Notes: a model not told the origin generated them from the letters alone. A DNA stretch of 64,000 nt from JAFNAG01 sp963824985 (GCA_963824985.1 CAWGRQ010000048.1:1-64000); one strand, 5' to 3'. Positions 26,871 to 37,719 are shown, counted from the first letter of the stretch. Numbers and translations: made by a program.

Positions 26871-26962
26871 AAAATTCTGGCGGAAGTGCGTAACGGCAGC
26901 GACGAAGCCCTTCAGCAACTTGTTCCTGTTGTCTACCAGGAACTATGCCGGCCGAACGTCAG
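26871..26962 (+). pseudogene. 5' fragment of an ECF sigma factor
   Basis: The readable piece KILAEVRNGSDEALQQLVPVVYQELCR matches the N-terminus of the ECF group common in Acidobacteriota and Planctomycetes (WRNGDxxALxxLxPLVYxELRR). No regions 2-4 follow. It begins 2 bp after the dispersed repeat, which probably cut the gene. From 26963 to 27266 I see no supported coding sequence. Confidence 0.5.
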
Positions 26963-27266
26963 GCGTGTATCCGGTGCCTGCGGTGCAATCTGTTGTCGCC
27001 CCGACGAAGCGGCGCGCGACTACTTTGAGCTGCCGAGAAGCGTATGGGTGGCGCCGGTCGCCGGATCGAACTCGACCGGCGCTCCATGCGAGGACATATA
27101 AAGGTGACTCGACGGGCCTCCCGGCATGCCGGCAACTCTTGTGAATATACGCCGCGCCAATTCCATAAAAGAATGGGGGAGAGGCCCGATGGGCCCGGAT
27201 TCACCTCTCCGCTGTCGAGATCGACCAAAACGAGCATGGTATCGCCGGGGGTATCGTATCCCCCGG

Positions 27267-27800
27267 CTAGCGGCCTTCGGCGGCGGTTTTCAATCTGGCG
27301 AGGCCCTTTTCGAAGTCGGGACCGAGCTGTGTTTCCATGCCTCCCATGAACAGGCAGTAGGCTTTGGACAGGAAGTTGTTGTCGCCGGACATCGTCCAGT
27401 TGACCGCCGTGGCGTCGGGTTTGGAGGTAAAGGTGAATGTGTTTTGGGCGACCGACGCGAATGGTTTGATGAATTCGAGCTCGATGGCGATGTGGGTGGA
27501 GGGTTCGCTGGCAATGATGGTCATCTTCCCCTCGCCCACCGCGTCATTTCCGGCCCAGGCGAAGATGGCCCCCTTTCCGGAGGGAGAGCCCGAGAAAGTG
27601 GTCCTGGTGGAAGGGTCGAGCTCGAGCCAGGGCGACCATTTTTCCCAGTTGTGGAAGTCGTTCACCAGTTCAAACACTTTCTCGGCTGGAGCGCCGATGG
27701 TAGCGGCCCGGGTGACGCTGAACGTCGGCGCCTGAAACTGGATGACAATGGCGAGAATGGCGAGGAGACCAACGATGACGATCAGGATTTTCTTGAACAT
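27267..27800 (-). CDS. SRPBCC (START-like) family membrane-anchored protein
   Basis: The 177-residue product begins with a membrane anchor or signal segment (MFKKILIVIVGLLAILAIVIQF). A Bet v1-like SRPBCC fold follows: FSVTRAATIGAPAEKVFELVNDFHNWEKWSPW, SGKGAIFAWAG, NTFTFTSKP and MSGDNNFLSKAYCLFMGGMETQLGPDFEKGLARLK. These proteins bind hydrophobic ligands in a helix-grip pocket; the ligand is unknown. It stands alone, transcribed against its neighbours. Confidence 0.85.
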   Translation of the reverse strand: MFKKILIVIVGLLAILAIVIQFQAPTFSVTRAATIGAPAEKVFELVNDFHNWEKWSPWLELDPSTRTTFSGSPSGKGAIFAWAGNDAVGEGKMTIIASEPSTHIAIELEFIKPFASVAQNTFTFTSKPDATAVNWTMSGDNNFLSKAYCLFMGGMETQLGPDFEKGLARLKTAAEGR

Positions 27801-28160
27801 GCGATGACTCCAGATTTTCGGCGCTGCCTGACTCCGTTTCCTGTGCTTGCCCCTTCGGGACCGAAGTTATAATTCTAACATCAATCGGCGACATTGCGTC
27901 TCGTTATCATGATGTCTCCTGCCTTCAGTTCAAGGCATTCCGGACCGGCCTTGCTATTGCCAACTCTGAGGGCTCAGAAAATGCGCCGGCAGCCTCCGAC
28001 GGGAAGAGAACTCAGCCCGGCAAATTAGCCAAAGCGCAGCCTGGACGCAAGCGGTAACGATCTTCCCGGATCACGCTTTTGGTGTCACGGCTGGAGAATG
28101 TCCATAAGGGTCCATGGTATCCTCAAGAGAGGCGTGTCATGAACACACCGTTCCGAAACC

Positions 28161-28368
28161 GTAATTGTTTAGCCAAATCAAATGGATGAAGAAGCAAAAC
28201 GCAAAGACGCAGGGGCGCAAAGATCGACACTGAGCAACAGGCGTGGGCGCAGCGCTTCGCGCTCGCCCAAGGATGCGGTCGAAGGCCGCCCATGCCCGCG
28301 AACCGAAAGGAATCTCTTTGCGTCCTTGCGTCTTTGCGTTCTGCTGTCCAGCATCGGCTGAACAGATG
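28161..28368. repeat. dispersed inverted-terminus repeat, copy 2 (208 bp)
   Basis: The outer ends are the same as copy 1 (GTAATTGTTTAGCC and GGCTGAACAG), with the inner AACGCAAAGACGCAGGGGCGC and TTGCGTCTTTGCGTT arms and the shared middle CAACAGGCGTGGG plus GCGCTTCGCGCT. It represents the form without the extra palindrome. The remainder of 27801-28450 shows no gene. Confidence 0.8.
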
Positions 28369-28450
28369 CCCGAAACCGAGGGGCTCGTCGATTCGTAACA
28401 TTGATGGAATGAATCTGCGGCATTGGATTCGAATTACTCTGGAGGCGAAA

Positions 28451-29338
28451 GTGAGGTTCGGGCAGCTTTTCTTTCTATCAGTCATCCTGCAGTTTATGAG
28501 TATTCCGGCCCACGGGCAGGCGCCGGTACAGGGCGAACGGCCTCTCCCGGCGCTGGATGAGTTCATTAAGGAGGTGCGCCAGCACCTGCGCAGCGACCGG
28601 ATGCTGCTTAGCCAGTACACATATACGGAAACGGATACAGTCAAGGAACTGGACCGTAAAGGCAAACAAAAGTCGACTCATGAGATCATCTATGAAGTCT
28701 ATCCATCCTATGAACCCGATCTTACTTATCGCCGGCTGATTGCGAAGGACGGCAAGCCTACCGATCCCAAAGATCTGGAAAAGGAGGATGGCAAGCACGA
28801 CAAGAAACTGAAGGAGTATGCAAAGAAACTCGAGCGTGAGGGGACGGGCGAGCGTGAACGTCGGCAGGCCAAGGAGGCGGAGGCCAACCGGAAGGAAGAA
28901 ACCGCCATTGAAGAGATGTTTCGGATTTACGGGATCAAGATGGAAGGTAGGGACCTGCTTGACGAACAGCCGGCCATCATCCTCTCGTTCCGGCCCCGGT
29001 CCGGTTACAAGCCGAAGACGGACGAGGGCAAGATTCTTGCCAAACTCGGCGGACGAGCATGGTTCAACGAACAGGATCACGAGCTGGCCAGGATCGAGGT
29101 CAAGCTGATTGATAATATCTCGCTCGGCTGGGGGTTGCTGGCCAGGATCAACCGGGGGGCGGAGGGGGTGCTGCGGCGCCAGAAAATCAACGGCGAAATC
29201 TGGCTTCCCGTTGAGGTGCATTTTATCGGCAGTGCCCGCATCCTTCTGGTGAAGGGGATGAATGTCGACTTCAGCGGCCGGTATTCCGATTTCCTCAAGT
29301 TTACCGTCGAAACCCAGGTCAGATTCCGAAAGGATTAG
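28451..29338 (+). CDS. secreted hypothetical protein
   Basis: This 295-residue protein has a signal peptide (FGQLFFLSVILQFMSIPAHGQ). GTG at 28451 is chosen because GGAGG lies 5 nt upstream; an ATG at 28409 would precede the signal with unlikely sequence. The central part is very charged (KEDGKHDKKLKEYAKKLEREG, RRQAKEAEANRKEE) and probably a coiled coil. The C-terminal half (LGGRAWFNEQDHELARIEVKLIDN and LPVEVHFIGSARILLVKGMNVDFSGRYSDF) resembles the beta-rich LolA/outer-membrane lipoprotein-sorting-like folds seen in acidobacterial hypotheticals. The function is unknown. Confidence 0.7.
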   Translation: MRFGQLFFLSVILQFMSIPAHGQAPVQGERPLPALDEFIKEVRQHLRSDRMLLSQYTYTETDTVKELDRKGKQKSTHEIIYEVYPSYEPDLTYRRLIAKDGKPTDPKDLEKEDGKHDKKLKEYAKKLEREGTGERERRQAKEAEANRKEETAIEEMFRIYGIKMEGRDLLDEQPAIILSFRPRSGYKPKTDEGKILAKLGGRAWFNEQDHELARIEVKLIDNISLGWGLLARINRGAEGVLRRQKINGEIWLPVEVHFIGSARILLVKGMNVDFSGRYSDFLKFTVETQVRFRKD

Positions 29339-29692
29339 CCCAAATTGGTCGTGGATGCCCTTCGCCGACGAATGAACAAAAGTGCGCGGCGCCGGAATTC
29401 GCCCGTTGCAGGTTGTTTTCGGGACATGGAAGAACACGGGCAGGGATTTTACGCCATCATTTTCCGGCGCGAGGCGCCGGGCGCCTCGGGCCCGCAAGAG
29501 CACTGCCCACGGATCCGGTCCGTGTTCTTCCGCATCCTGAGATCTCTGGCGACTATTTCTTCGTGAATGATCCAGGTTCGGGGCGCAGACGACCTCGGCT
29601 TCGGGTAAAAAGCCATCGACATTCCCAGCCTTAGAATTTATGCTGGAGCCGTTTTCCAGAACCCTGTTTTCCCCCAGCCTTGAGGAGAAAGT

Positions 29693-31402
29693 ATGATGAT
29701 GAAGCGCAATGCCATTCTATGCGGTTTGATTTTTGCCGTTCTTTTCGTCGCCGGAAGCCCGGGCGCGCAGACGCTTCAGACCCCGGCCGAGAGTGTCAAC
29801 TTCCAGCAACGCGGCACGCTGTACCAGCCGATGATGGATTTTGTTTATAATCTCGCGTCCAGAACGGACCTGATGAATGTCCAGAGGGTGACTCAGACGC
29901 TGCTGGGCAAGGATATTGTGCTTTGCGTGCTTTCGGATCCTCCTGTATTCCAACCTTCGGATGTGCAGAAGAGCGGAAAACCGGTGGTCCTGATTGTGAA
30001 CAATGTGCACGGGGGGGAATATGCAGGAAAGGATGCCACCCTGATGCTCATGCGCGACCTGACGATGGGGGAGCTCAAGCCGCTCCTGCAAAAGGCCGTC
30101 GTCCTGATCGTCCCGACGATCAATCCGGATGGCGCGGAGGCTTACCGGCGCACCAACGAGCAGCAGTTTGACTTGAATCGGGACTACATCAAGCTGGAGT
30201 CCCAGGAGATCAACGGCCTGGTGACCCGGGTCCTGAATGTGTGGCAGCCGGAAATCTTCGTGGACACCCATCACGGAGGAGCGGTGCCCTACAGCCTGAC
30301 GTTCCAGACCTGCCTGAATCCCACCTGCGACCAGAATCTTGTGGCCTTGGGGAACAACGAAATCCTGCCACGCGTCAAGAGTGCGCTGCGCAAGGAAGAC
30401 TACGACGGTTTCTGGTACTCGGGACCCGGCAGGCTGGATGGGAAGGAGGGTTGGACGCCGACGTCCTGCGAACCCCGCAAACAGCACACATACGCCGGCC
30501 TCGCCAACAGCGTCGGCTTTCTTTTCGAGACTCCCAGCCTCACGCACCGCGTGATCAAGAACGGGACCGAGGTTGTCGCGGTGCCGCAGAACGAGCGTTA
30601 CCGCCACCAGGTGCGCGGCCAATACATCGGCCAGCGCGAAATGATCCGTTTCGCCACGGAGCAGGGCGATCATCTGCGCGCGGTGGTCCATCAGGCCAGG
30701 CAGACCGCGATCCGGCTGGGCAACAGCGACTCCGACAACGATCCGATTGTGCTTGAATACAAACAGGAATCGAAGGGGGAAGAGGAATTCTGGCGACCGA
30801 AGGCAGCGCCAGCTGCGGCGCCGGGTCAGCCGCGCCCGCCCGCCGAGGAGCGCCAGTTTGAAAGGGTCACCGCTCCCATCTTCACCAAATTCACCGTTAC
30901 GCGAACCACAAGCCGGCCGTGGGGATACCTGCTGCCGCCCAGCCTCGCCACGGTGGTGCCGCTGCTTCTCGATCATCAGATCGCGGTGATGAAACTGATC
31001 GAATCCCTGGAAGCCGAAGTCGAAGTCTACTATGCGACGGAAGTTGCGGACCGGGAGTACTTCCAGGGCCATTACCTCAAGGGGGCAAAAGTAAGCAAAA
31101 AGATCGAGAAGGTGCAGCTTCCTGCCGGCTCGTTCTTCATACCGACGGGCCAGCCCAGGGCCAACCTGATCTCCTACATCCTGGAGCCGGAAACGAATGA
31201 CAACCTGCTGACCTGGAATTACCTGGACAATTTTGTGAGGGTGACGGGCCAGTCGGCTGCGCGGCCGAGCGAAGAAGACGCCCCCGCGCGACCCGGCAGG
31301 CAGATGCAGGTTCCGATCTATCGCGTCCTGAAAAAGACGAACATGAAGACGGTTCTGGCCGAAGAATACAACCGCTATCAGAAAAACCGGTTTGTGCGCT
31401 GA
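29693..31402 (+). CDS. secreted M14-family zinc carboxypeptidase
   Basis: This 569-residue protein has a signal peptide (NAILCGLIFAVLFVAGSPGAQ) and an M14 domain: VNNVHGGEYAGKDA supplies the HxxE zinc pair, TINPDGAEAYRRTNEQQFDLNRD the substrate-binding loop, VDTHHGG the third zinc His and GFLFETPS the catalytic Glu. The C-terminal 200 residues are a beta domain without clear family. GAGGAG 5 nt upstream supports the ATG at 29693. It probably acts in the periplasm or outside the cell as a peptide-degrading exopeptidase. The upstream gap 29339-29692 holds no gene. Confidence 0.88.
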   Translation: MMMKRNAILCGLIFAVLFVAGSPGAQTLQTPAESVNFQQRGTLYQPMMDFVYNLASRTDLMNVQRVTQTLLGKDIVLCVLSDPPVFQPSDVQKSGKPVVLIVNNVHGGEYAGKDATLMLMRDLTMGELKPLLQKAVVLIVPTINPDGAEAYRRTNEQQFDLNRDYIKLESQEINGLVTRVLNVWQPEIFVDTHHGGAVPYSLTFQTCLNPTCDQNLVALGNNEILPRVKSALRKEDYDGFWYSGPGRLDGKEGWTPTSCEPRKQHTYAGLANSVGFLFETPSLTHRVIKNGTEVVAVPQNERYRHQVRGQYIGQREMIRFATEQGDHLRAVVHQARQTAIRLGNSDSDNDPIVLEYKQESKGEEEFWRPKAAPAAAPGQPRPPAEERQFERVTAPIFTKFTVTRTTSRPWGYLLPPSLATVVPLLLDHQIAVMKLIESLEAEVEVYYATEVADREYFQGHYLKGAKVSKKIEKVQLPAGSFFIPTGQPRANLISYILEPETNDNLLTWNYLDNFVRVTGQSAARPSEEDAPARPGRQMQVPIYRVLKKTNMKTVLAEEYNRYQKNRFVR

Positions 31403-31532
31403 CGCGATGTAGAAGCGGTGGGTTACAACGCACCGTGGGTTAATGCCAGCCGTGGGCCGAAGCCTGCCGGCATGGCTCCTGGTGCTCGTGCCGCGTGTAA
31501 GAGCAACCGGCAACCGGGTCGCATGAAATTCA

Positions 31533-31564
31533 TTGACATTATCTTATATTAGACATATTCTAAT
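31533..31564 (+). promoter_or_regulatory. perR promoter with overlapping PerR box
   Basis: -35 TTGACA (31533-31538), 17-bp spacer and -10 TATTCT (31556-31561) lie just before perR. The palindrome ATTAGACATATTCTAAT (31548-31564) covers the -10. It is a Fur/PerR-type box and closely matches one upstream of katG, suggesting autoregulation by PerR. Confidence 0.7.
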
Positions 31565-31569
31565 TCATC

Positions 31570-31965
31570 ATGAGCGCTATTATCGACCGGCTCCGCGATT
31601 CTGGAATTCAACCAACGCCTCAGCGCATTGCCGTGGCCGAATTTGTTTTGAGCACCGCCGCCCATCCGACCGCAGATGAAGTCTGGATGCACGTGCGGTC
31701 TCGCTGCCCAACCATCTCCCGTGCCACGGTGTACAACACCCTCAACCTGTTTGCCGAGAAGGGACTCCTCAAGCCTCAGCCGCTCAGGGAGGGAGTCGTG
31801 GTTTTCGATCCCCACGTCAAGCCGCACCACCACTTTATCGACGAGGACACCGGGAGGGTGATCGACGTTTCCTGGGAAGCGCTGACGGTCAGGGGGGAAA
31901 AATCTCTCGAGGGGTTCGAAGTCCGGGAATACCAGGTCGTAATGCGCGGCAGAAGGCGCAGGTAG
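31570..31965 (+). CDS. perR: PerR-like peroxide-responsive regulator (Fur family)
   Basis: This 131-residue Fur-family repressor has the winged helix LRDSGIQPTPQRIAVAEFVLSTAAHPTADEVW and CPTISRATVYNTLNLFAEKGLL. The dimer domain contains the regulatory metal ligands in FDPHVKPHHHFIDEDTGRVIDV. No CxxC pair follows the HHH motif, so the structural zinc site of B. subtilis PerR is absent. Neighbouring katG and the shared operator sequence make PerR a better assignment than Fur. It is followed by katG 241 bp downstream in the same direction. Confidence 0.85.
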   Translation: MSAIIDRLRDSGIQPTPQRIAVAEFVLSTAAHPTADEVWMHVRSRCPTISRATVYNTLNLFAEKGLLKPQPLREGVVVFDPHVKPHHHFIDEDTGRVIDVSWEALTVRGEKSLEGFEVREYQVVMRGRRRR

Positions 31966-31984
31966 CGCCTTTTTTTAACGTCAA

Positions 31985-32018
31985 TCTAGACACTTTCTAA
32001 ACCGGGAAAGTGTCTAAA
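31985..32018. promoter_or_regulatory. PerR box upstream of katG
   Basis: TCTAGACACTTTCTAAA (31985-32001) aligns with the perR box in nearly all conserved positions (TAGAC and TTCTAA halves). A second inverted copy, GGAAAGTGTCTAAA, follows immediately, so the site is also a 10-bp-stem palindrome. It could alternatively act as the perR terminator, although no T-run follows. Confidence 0.6.
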
Positions 32019-32206
32019 TATGCTATTTTGAAAAGGAGAGCGCCACGAACAGGAAACAATTGACGACCTGGGCGGGGATCCCTGTTGCGGACAGCCAGAA
32101 CTCCTTCACAACCTGGCGAAAGGGATCGTCGCGCGATCCCGAAGAGCAGATTCCTATGACCAACTTGACCGGGTAATTGAGTACAATTAACGAAAGGATA
32201 GAACCC

Positions 32207-34392
<2,186 letters not shown>

Positions 34393-34431
34393 TCTCAGAC
34401 GATAGCCCTTAAAGGTCTTGTGCTGATCTGC

Positions 34432-34468
34432 CTCGACCCGGCATCCGGTTGTCCCGGACCGGGTCGAG
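34432..34468 (+). terminator. hairpin after katG
   Basis: CTCGACCCGG (34432-34441) and CCGGGTCGAG (34459-34468) form a perfect 10-bp stem with a 17-nt loop 40 bp beyond the katG stop. There is no U-rich tail, so it may be a rho-assisted or processing structure. Confidence 0.45.
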
Positions 34469-34667
34469 CATGAGGTCGGCAAGAGACGTCTGTGAGAGAG
34501 ATGAGGCATTCCCCGCTTCCGAGGGATCCCGCGCCCGGCTTGCGGGGAACACAACAGAAGGGAGGTGAGAGCGGAACTTCCCGGGCAGAGATACTGTCTG
34601 TGTCTCAGACGGCGAAAGCCAGGTTCCTTGGCCAGTTTCGCCACGCCGGCCTGATCGGGGTTTAGCT

Positions 34668-34952
34668 TAGGGTTCGCGCAAAAATAAGTTGGCGTTTTGG
34701 CGCGAGCACCGTCGCACCTGTGGTGCTCCTGGGGTGGGCAGATGCAAGGCGCCGCGACGCAGGCGATGTGGTGACATCTCCGAGGAGCGGCAACGCCGCA
34801 GATGCGCGCCCGCCGCCGTGCCCCGCAGGGTTGCGGCCCACGGTTTGTGGAGCCTGGGGATATATTGCAGCAAAAGGCATGCGCAAAACAATATGTTAGA
34901 GTTACGCCTGGGGTCGCAACAAAATGCCAAGTTATTTTTAGGCGAGCCCTTA
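34668..34952. mobile_element. 285-bp MITE-like element
   Basis: About 40 bp at the left end (34668-34707, starting TAGGGTTCGCGCAAAAATAA) are an imperfect inverted repeat of the right end (34912-34952). The shared core AAAATAAGTTGGC pairs with GCCAAGTTATTTT. The interior has no coding capacity. TTAGC occurs at both borders (34662-34666 and 34950-34954), compatible with a 5-bp target duplication overlapping the end. The element differs in sequence from the 6.0-kb MITE. 34469-34667 shows no gene. Confidence 0.7.
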
Positions 34953-34959
34953 GCAGCCC

Positions 34960-35226
34960 TTGGCCGGGTGGGTACAGAACGGGCGGATCCGGGTCTTCGC
35001 CAACGGCGAGAAGCAGCTCGACTTCAACCAGGTGGAAATGCCCCCGATCGACAGCATCGAGATCGCGCATGATTTTTATGGGGCCAACCAGGCGATCGAC
35101 TATCGCATGGTCCGGTTTGCGGAATCGACTCCGGATTTCAGCCAGGTGATCAGTTCATCCGGCTGCCATTTGAGCGGCCGGGAGGGGCCGCCGGATCAGA
35201 ACGGGGTCTGCTTCTTCTGCCATTAG
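34960..35226 (+). pseudogene. 3' fragment of an unknown protein
   Basis: The frame beginning just after the MITE-like element reads WVQNGRIRVFANGEKQLDFNQVEMPPIDSIEIAHDFYGANQAIDYRMVRFAES. It ends in a Cys/His-containing tail (GCHLSGREGPPDQNGVCFFCH). The beta-rich stretch is reminiscent of the end of a carbohydrate-binding or LamG-like domain, but I do not recognise a family. No start signal precedes it, so it is probably the surviving end of a gene cut by the element. 35227-35472 has no visible gene. Confidence 0.35.
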
Positions 35227-35472
35227 GTGTGGATGTGCCAAGATGACCGGGTGGGACGGCTAATCCGCCCTGCAATAAGGTACAGGCGCGTCAAAAAACC
35301 GGATCCGGGGATCCGGTTTGGATGTAGAACGCCGCGTGAGAGGCGCACAAGCTCCTGAGTTTGCATCTCGAATCTTATCGGGAGTTGATGGAACGGTGAG
35401 CAGAGGTCGCACCGGGAGGAGCCGCCGAAAATTCAGCAGCTTGTTTTTCTTACTCTTCGGATTTGGCGTGCA

Positions 35473-35507
35473 TTGACAAAACCCTACAAAGTAGCTACAA
35501 TGGCTAC
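35473..35507 (+). promoter_or_regulatory. promoter and operator of the second toxin-antitoxin module
   Basis: -35 TTGACA (35473-35478), a 17-bp spacer and -10 TACAAT (35496-35501) form a near-consensus promoter. The inverted repeat GTAGC (35491-35495) and GCTAC (35503-35507) brackets the -10 with a 7-bp centre. This is the expected place for autorepression by the Phd-type antitoxin. Confidence 0.75.
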
Positions 35508-35522
35508 CTACAGGGAGCCGAA

Positions 35523-35804
35523 ATGAGCAGTGTCGGAATCAAGGAACTGAAGAACCGCCTGACGTATTACATCCGCCTGGCCAAGCGGGGAGAGGAACTC
35601 GTGGTTACCGAGCGCGGAAAGCCCGTCGTGCTTATGCAGGGATTGACCGCGGCCAAGGATGTCACAAGCCTTGATGCCAGGCTGGCCAGATTGGCAGTTC
35701 AGGGTATCGCTGCTCTTCCCGTCCGGCATGCCTCGAAACAGGTCAAACCCAAGTGCATCCCGGGGAAAGCGATCTCGCGGATCATCCTGGAACAGCGGCG
35801 ATGA
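35523..35804 (+). CDS. Phd/YefM-type antitoxin
   Basis: This 93-residue protein has the classic Phd start MSSVGIKELKNRLTYYIRLAKRGEELVVTERGKPVVLM, a DNA-binding and dimer fold. The flexible C-terminus (KQVKPKCIPGKAISRIILEQRR) would inhibit the toxin. AGGGAG lies upstream of the ATG. Its stop overlaps the toxin start (ATGA), so the two are co-translated. Confidence 0.9.
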   Translation: MSSVGIKELKNRLTYYIRLAKRGEELVVTERGKPVVLMQGLTAAKDVTSLDARLARLAVQGIAALPVRHASKQVKPKCIPGKAISRIILEQRR

Positions 35805-36235
35805 ATTACCTCGACAGCAGCGCCATCGTGAAGCGCTTCGTCAAGGAACAGGGATCGGAGCGCGTGCGCAGGATCATTGAGGAGGAAGGACCGATCGCGA
35901 CGGCAAAGATCGCCTATGCGGAGATCCATTCCGGATTGGCGCGCAAAAAACGGGAACGAAATCTGGCTCCGGCCGAGTATGACCGCATCTGCCGTCGATT
36001 TGAACTCGATTGGCTCGCTTATGTGAGGCTGGAGTTGACCGATGATGTTCTTTCGCTCGCACGCGAGTTGATCCGGCGCTATCCCCTCCGGGCGTATGAC
36101 GCCATCCACCTGGCTTCAGCCTTGATACTCCGGGAGAAGCTCGGCGAACCGATTACGTTTGCTGGCGCCGATGAGCGGCAATTGCAGGCCGCGGCTCATG
36201 AAAAACTCTCTCCGCTTAACGTCGAAACCGGATAA
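35801..36235 (+). CDS. vapC: PIN-domain toxin (VapC family)
   Basis: This 144-residue PIN protein includes MNYLDSSAIVKRFVKEQG, with the first Asp, KIAYAEIHSGLARK with the conserved Glu, RAYDAIHLASAL with the third acidic residue and FAGADERQLQAA. These are all metal ligands of the RNase site. It is paired with the Phd-type antitoxin just upstream. ATG at 35801 is set by the overlap and the family N-terminus. Confidence 0.9.
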   Translation: MNYLDSSAIVKRFVKEQGSERVRRIIEEEGPIATAKIAYAEIHSGLARKKRERNLAPAEYDRICRRFELDWLAYVRLELTDDVLSLARELIRRYPLRAYDAIHLASALILREKLGEPITFAGADERQLQAAAHEKLSPLNVETG

Positions 36236-36259
36236 GAACCTGGCTGTTCCTTCGGGGAG

Positions 36260-36362
36260 GTGAGCCCGAAGAGCATTCGCTCGACCAATCTATTCCTGTT
36301 TACCCCTAACTTTCGCACTCCCTACGTCCAGCAATACAGCCTCACGCTTCAGCGCACGCAAA
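36260..36362 (+). pseudogene. internal fragment of an Oar-like TonB-dependent receptor
   Basis: The reading frame gives TNLFLFTPNFRTPYVQQYSLTLQRTQT, matching the DPNFxTPYVQQWxLxxQR segment in the barrel of acidobacterial carboxypeptidase-regulatory TonB receptors. It has no start and no continuation. It may derive from the same family, but not necessarily the same gene, as the remnant at 9777-9878. Confidence 0.5.
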
Positions 36363-36440
36363 CTATGACGGAGACCGCGATATCGGCAAGGTGATGCGCA
36401 GAGCCGATGGCGTATATTGGCTGACGACGGAGGAAATCAG

Positions 36441-36560
36441 CCGATTCTCTGTTCCCGCGGCGGGCGAAATCGGCAGCGGTCGCGTATGGAGCTCCAGGCA
36501 GTCCAGGATCTTGCGGATCGCCTCCGGCGGGTTGATCGCCGCCAGGATCCTCACCTGCGC
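36441..36560 (-). pseudogene. C-terminal fragment resembling an IS91-type transposase
   Basis: The minus strand reads QVRILAAINPPEAIRKILDCLELHTRPLPISPA. This corresponds to the MRVIAxIxxPxxIRKILxHLGLP...PPxxPA ending of zinc-finger IS91/IS1294-like transposases. Only the tail survives. It is followed by a 67-bp segment (36552-36621) repeated at 37875-37942. Confidence 0.45.
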
Positions 36561-36679
36561 CTGGAATTGAGATGCCGCGCGATCTTGGCGCGTCAGTACG
36601 GCTTCCGTACGGTCCAAACACCAGGGCCGATTCGATTTCGGGAATCGCGTAGCCTGTAACCCGATTTTTATCCTCCCGC

Positions 36680-37078
36680 TCAGGCCAGCAAAAGGGGTGC
36701 GAATCGCGCCATGTGGCCGAAATCGGCATCTGTCGTCAGGATGTACAAACCGTGGCGCAAGCACAGCTGGGCCAGGAGCACATCGATGGTGCCTACCTGC
36801 ACGCCTTTCTGGCGCAACCGGATCTTCAGGGCGGCGGCATCGGCATGATCCTTACGTTCCGGGAGGATGAACGGAAGAGCGGCAAAGGTCTTGAGAATAG
36901 CATCCCGGGACTTCGGTGCGCTGAATCCTTGCAGCAGCTCCTGCAAAATCAAGCCGGTGGTGAAAACGGCATCCTCGTCCTGCAGAGCGGCGCGTAAGCG
37001 TTCAACTTCGCGAGACTTCCCCACTGCGTCATTGCGCAGTGCCGCCGACCACACGCTTGTGTCCACAAGGATGTTCAT
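36680..37078 (-). CDS. vapC: VapC-type PIN-domain toxin
   Basis: This 132-residue PIN-domain RNase begins MNILVDTSVWSAALR with the first Asp. GLILQELLQGF supplies the Glu, GVQVGTIDVLLAQLCL the third acidic residue and ILTTDADFGHMARF the fourth. It is partnered with the antitoxin just upstream, whose stop overlaps this ATG. This is the third type II module in the window; all three are flanked by repeats or decayed elements. Confidence 0.92.
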   Translation of the reverse strand: MNILVDTSVWSAALRNDAVGKSREVERLRAALQDEDAVFTTGLILQELLQGFSAPKSRDAILKTFAALPFILPERKDHADAAALKIRLRQKGVQVGTIDVLLAQLCLRHGLYILTTDADFGHMARFAPLLLA

Positions 37079-37272
37079 CGCGATCGCTCCTTCTTGTAAT
37101 CGAAGGCAGGGTCCCACTGCAGAGTTGCAAAGAGAGCCAGGATGCGCCGCTGCTCTCTGCGAGCAATAAATTCCTGAAGGGCCCTGGTGACGGTGGCCTT
37201 TTTCGTCTTTTCCCCGCTGACCGCAAGTGCCTTATCGAGGAGTTTCGGATCGATGGAGAGATTGGTTGCCAT
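37075..37272 (-). CDS. vapB: VapB-type antitoxin
   Basis: This 65-residue antitoxin reads MATNLSIDPKLLDKALAVSGEKTKKATVTRALQEFIARREQRRILALF. It is a ribbon-helix-helix domain followed by the toxin-binding tail. GGAGG lies 8 nt before the ATG. An inverted repeat, TGTGTG (37272-37277) and CACACA (37284-37289), overlaps the ribosome binding site and could be the autoregulatory operator. Confidence 0.9.
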   Translation of the reverse strand: MATNLSIDPKLLDKALAVSGEKTKKATVTRALQEFIARREQRRILALFATLQWDPAFDYKKERSR

Positions 37273-37420
37273 GTGTGAACCTCCACACATATTATTACAC
37301 ACTTGAGCCAGGCAATCCATGGTGGAGGTCCCGGACTGACCCCGCAGCGTCACCTCTCCCCTTGGGCTCTCCCTTGGATTTGGGGACGCGTGGGCGGCTA
37401 ATCTGCCCTGCAAAAATCCG

Positions 37421-37656
37421 ATGACAAGCTACGCGATTCCCAAGTTAAAATACTTCGAACTGATGGTGGTAGATTTGCAGCTGACGGCGAACTCCGTGGA
37501 GCCATCTGCGCCGCGCGAGCTGTTCCGGCTGCCCGCGGTGGACACCGGCTATAGCCCCCAGACAAAATCCCCGATGGCCGGCGCTTCCTGGTGCGCGCCA
37601 CGCCGGAGCATGACGCCTCGCAGCCGCTAACGGTCATCGTCGACTGGCTGTTGTAG
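37421..37656 (+). pseudogene. 3' fragment of a PD40/TolB-type beta-propeller protein
   Basis: The first frame reads FELMVVDLQLTANSVEPSAPRELFRLPAVDTGYSPQTKSP. After a frame change near 37570 it continues DGRRFLVRATPEHDASQPLTVIVDWLL and stops at 37656. This is the standard ending of the WD40-like propeller found in acidobacterial kinases and transcriptional activators (SxDGxRFLV...PITVVxNW). Only the last ~75 residues remain. Confidence 0.55.
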
Positions 37657-37719
37657 GTGTCGCGCTGCACGATCCGGTACGGGATCCCTTCGGCCACGAG
37701 ATACTGCCCCAGGACATGC

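Noticed and set aside
29717..31513. 598-codon minus-strand frame opposite the M14 peptidase
   Set aside because: The peptidase strand has a signal peptide and all zinc and catalytic motifs; the opposite frame has none.
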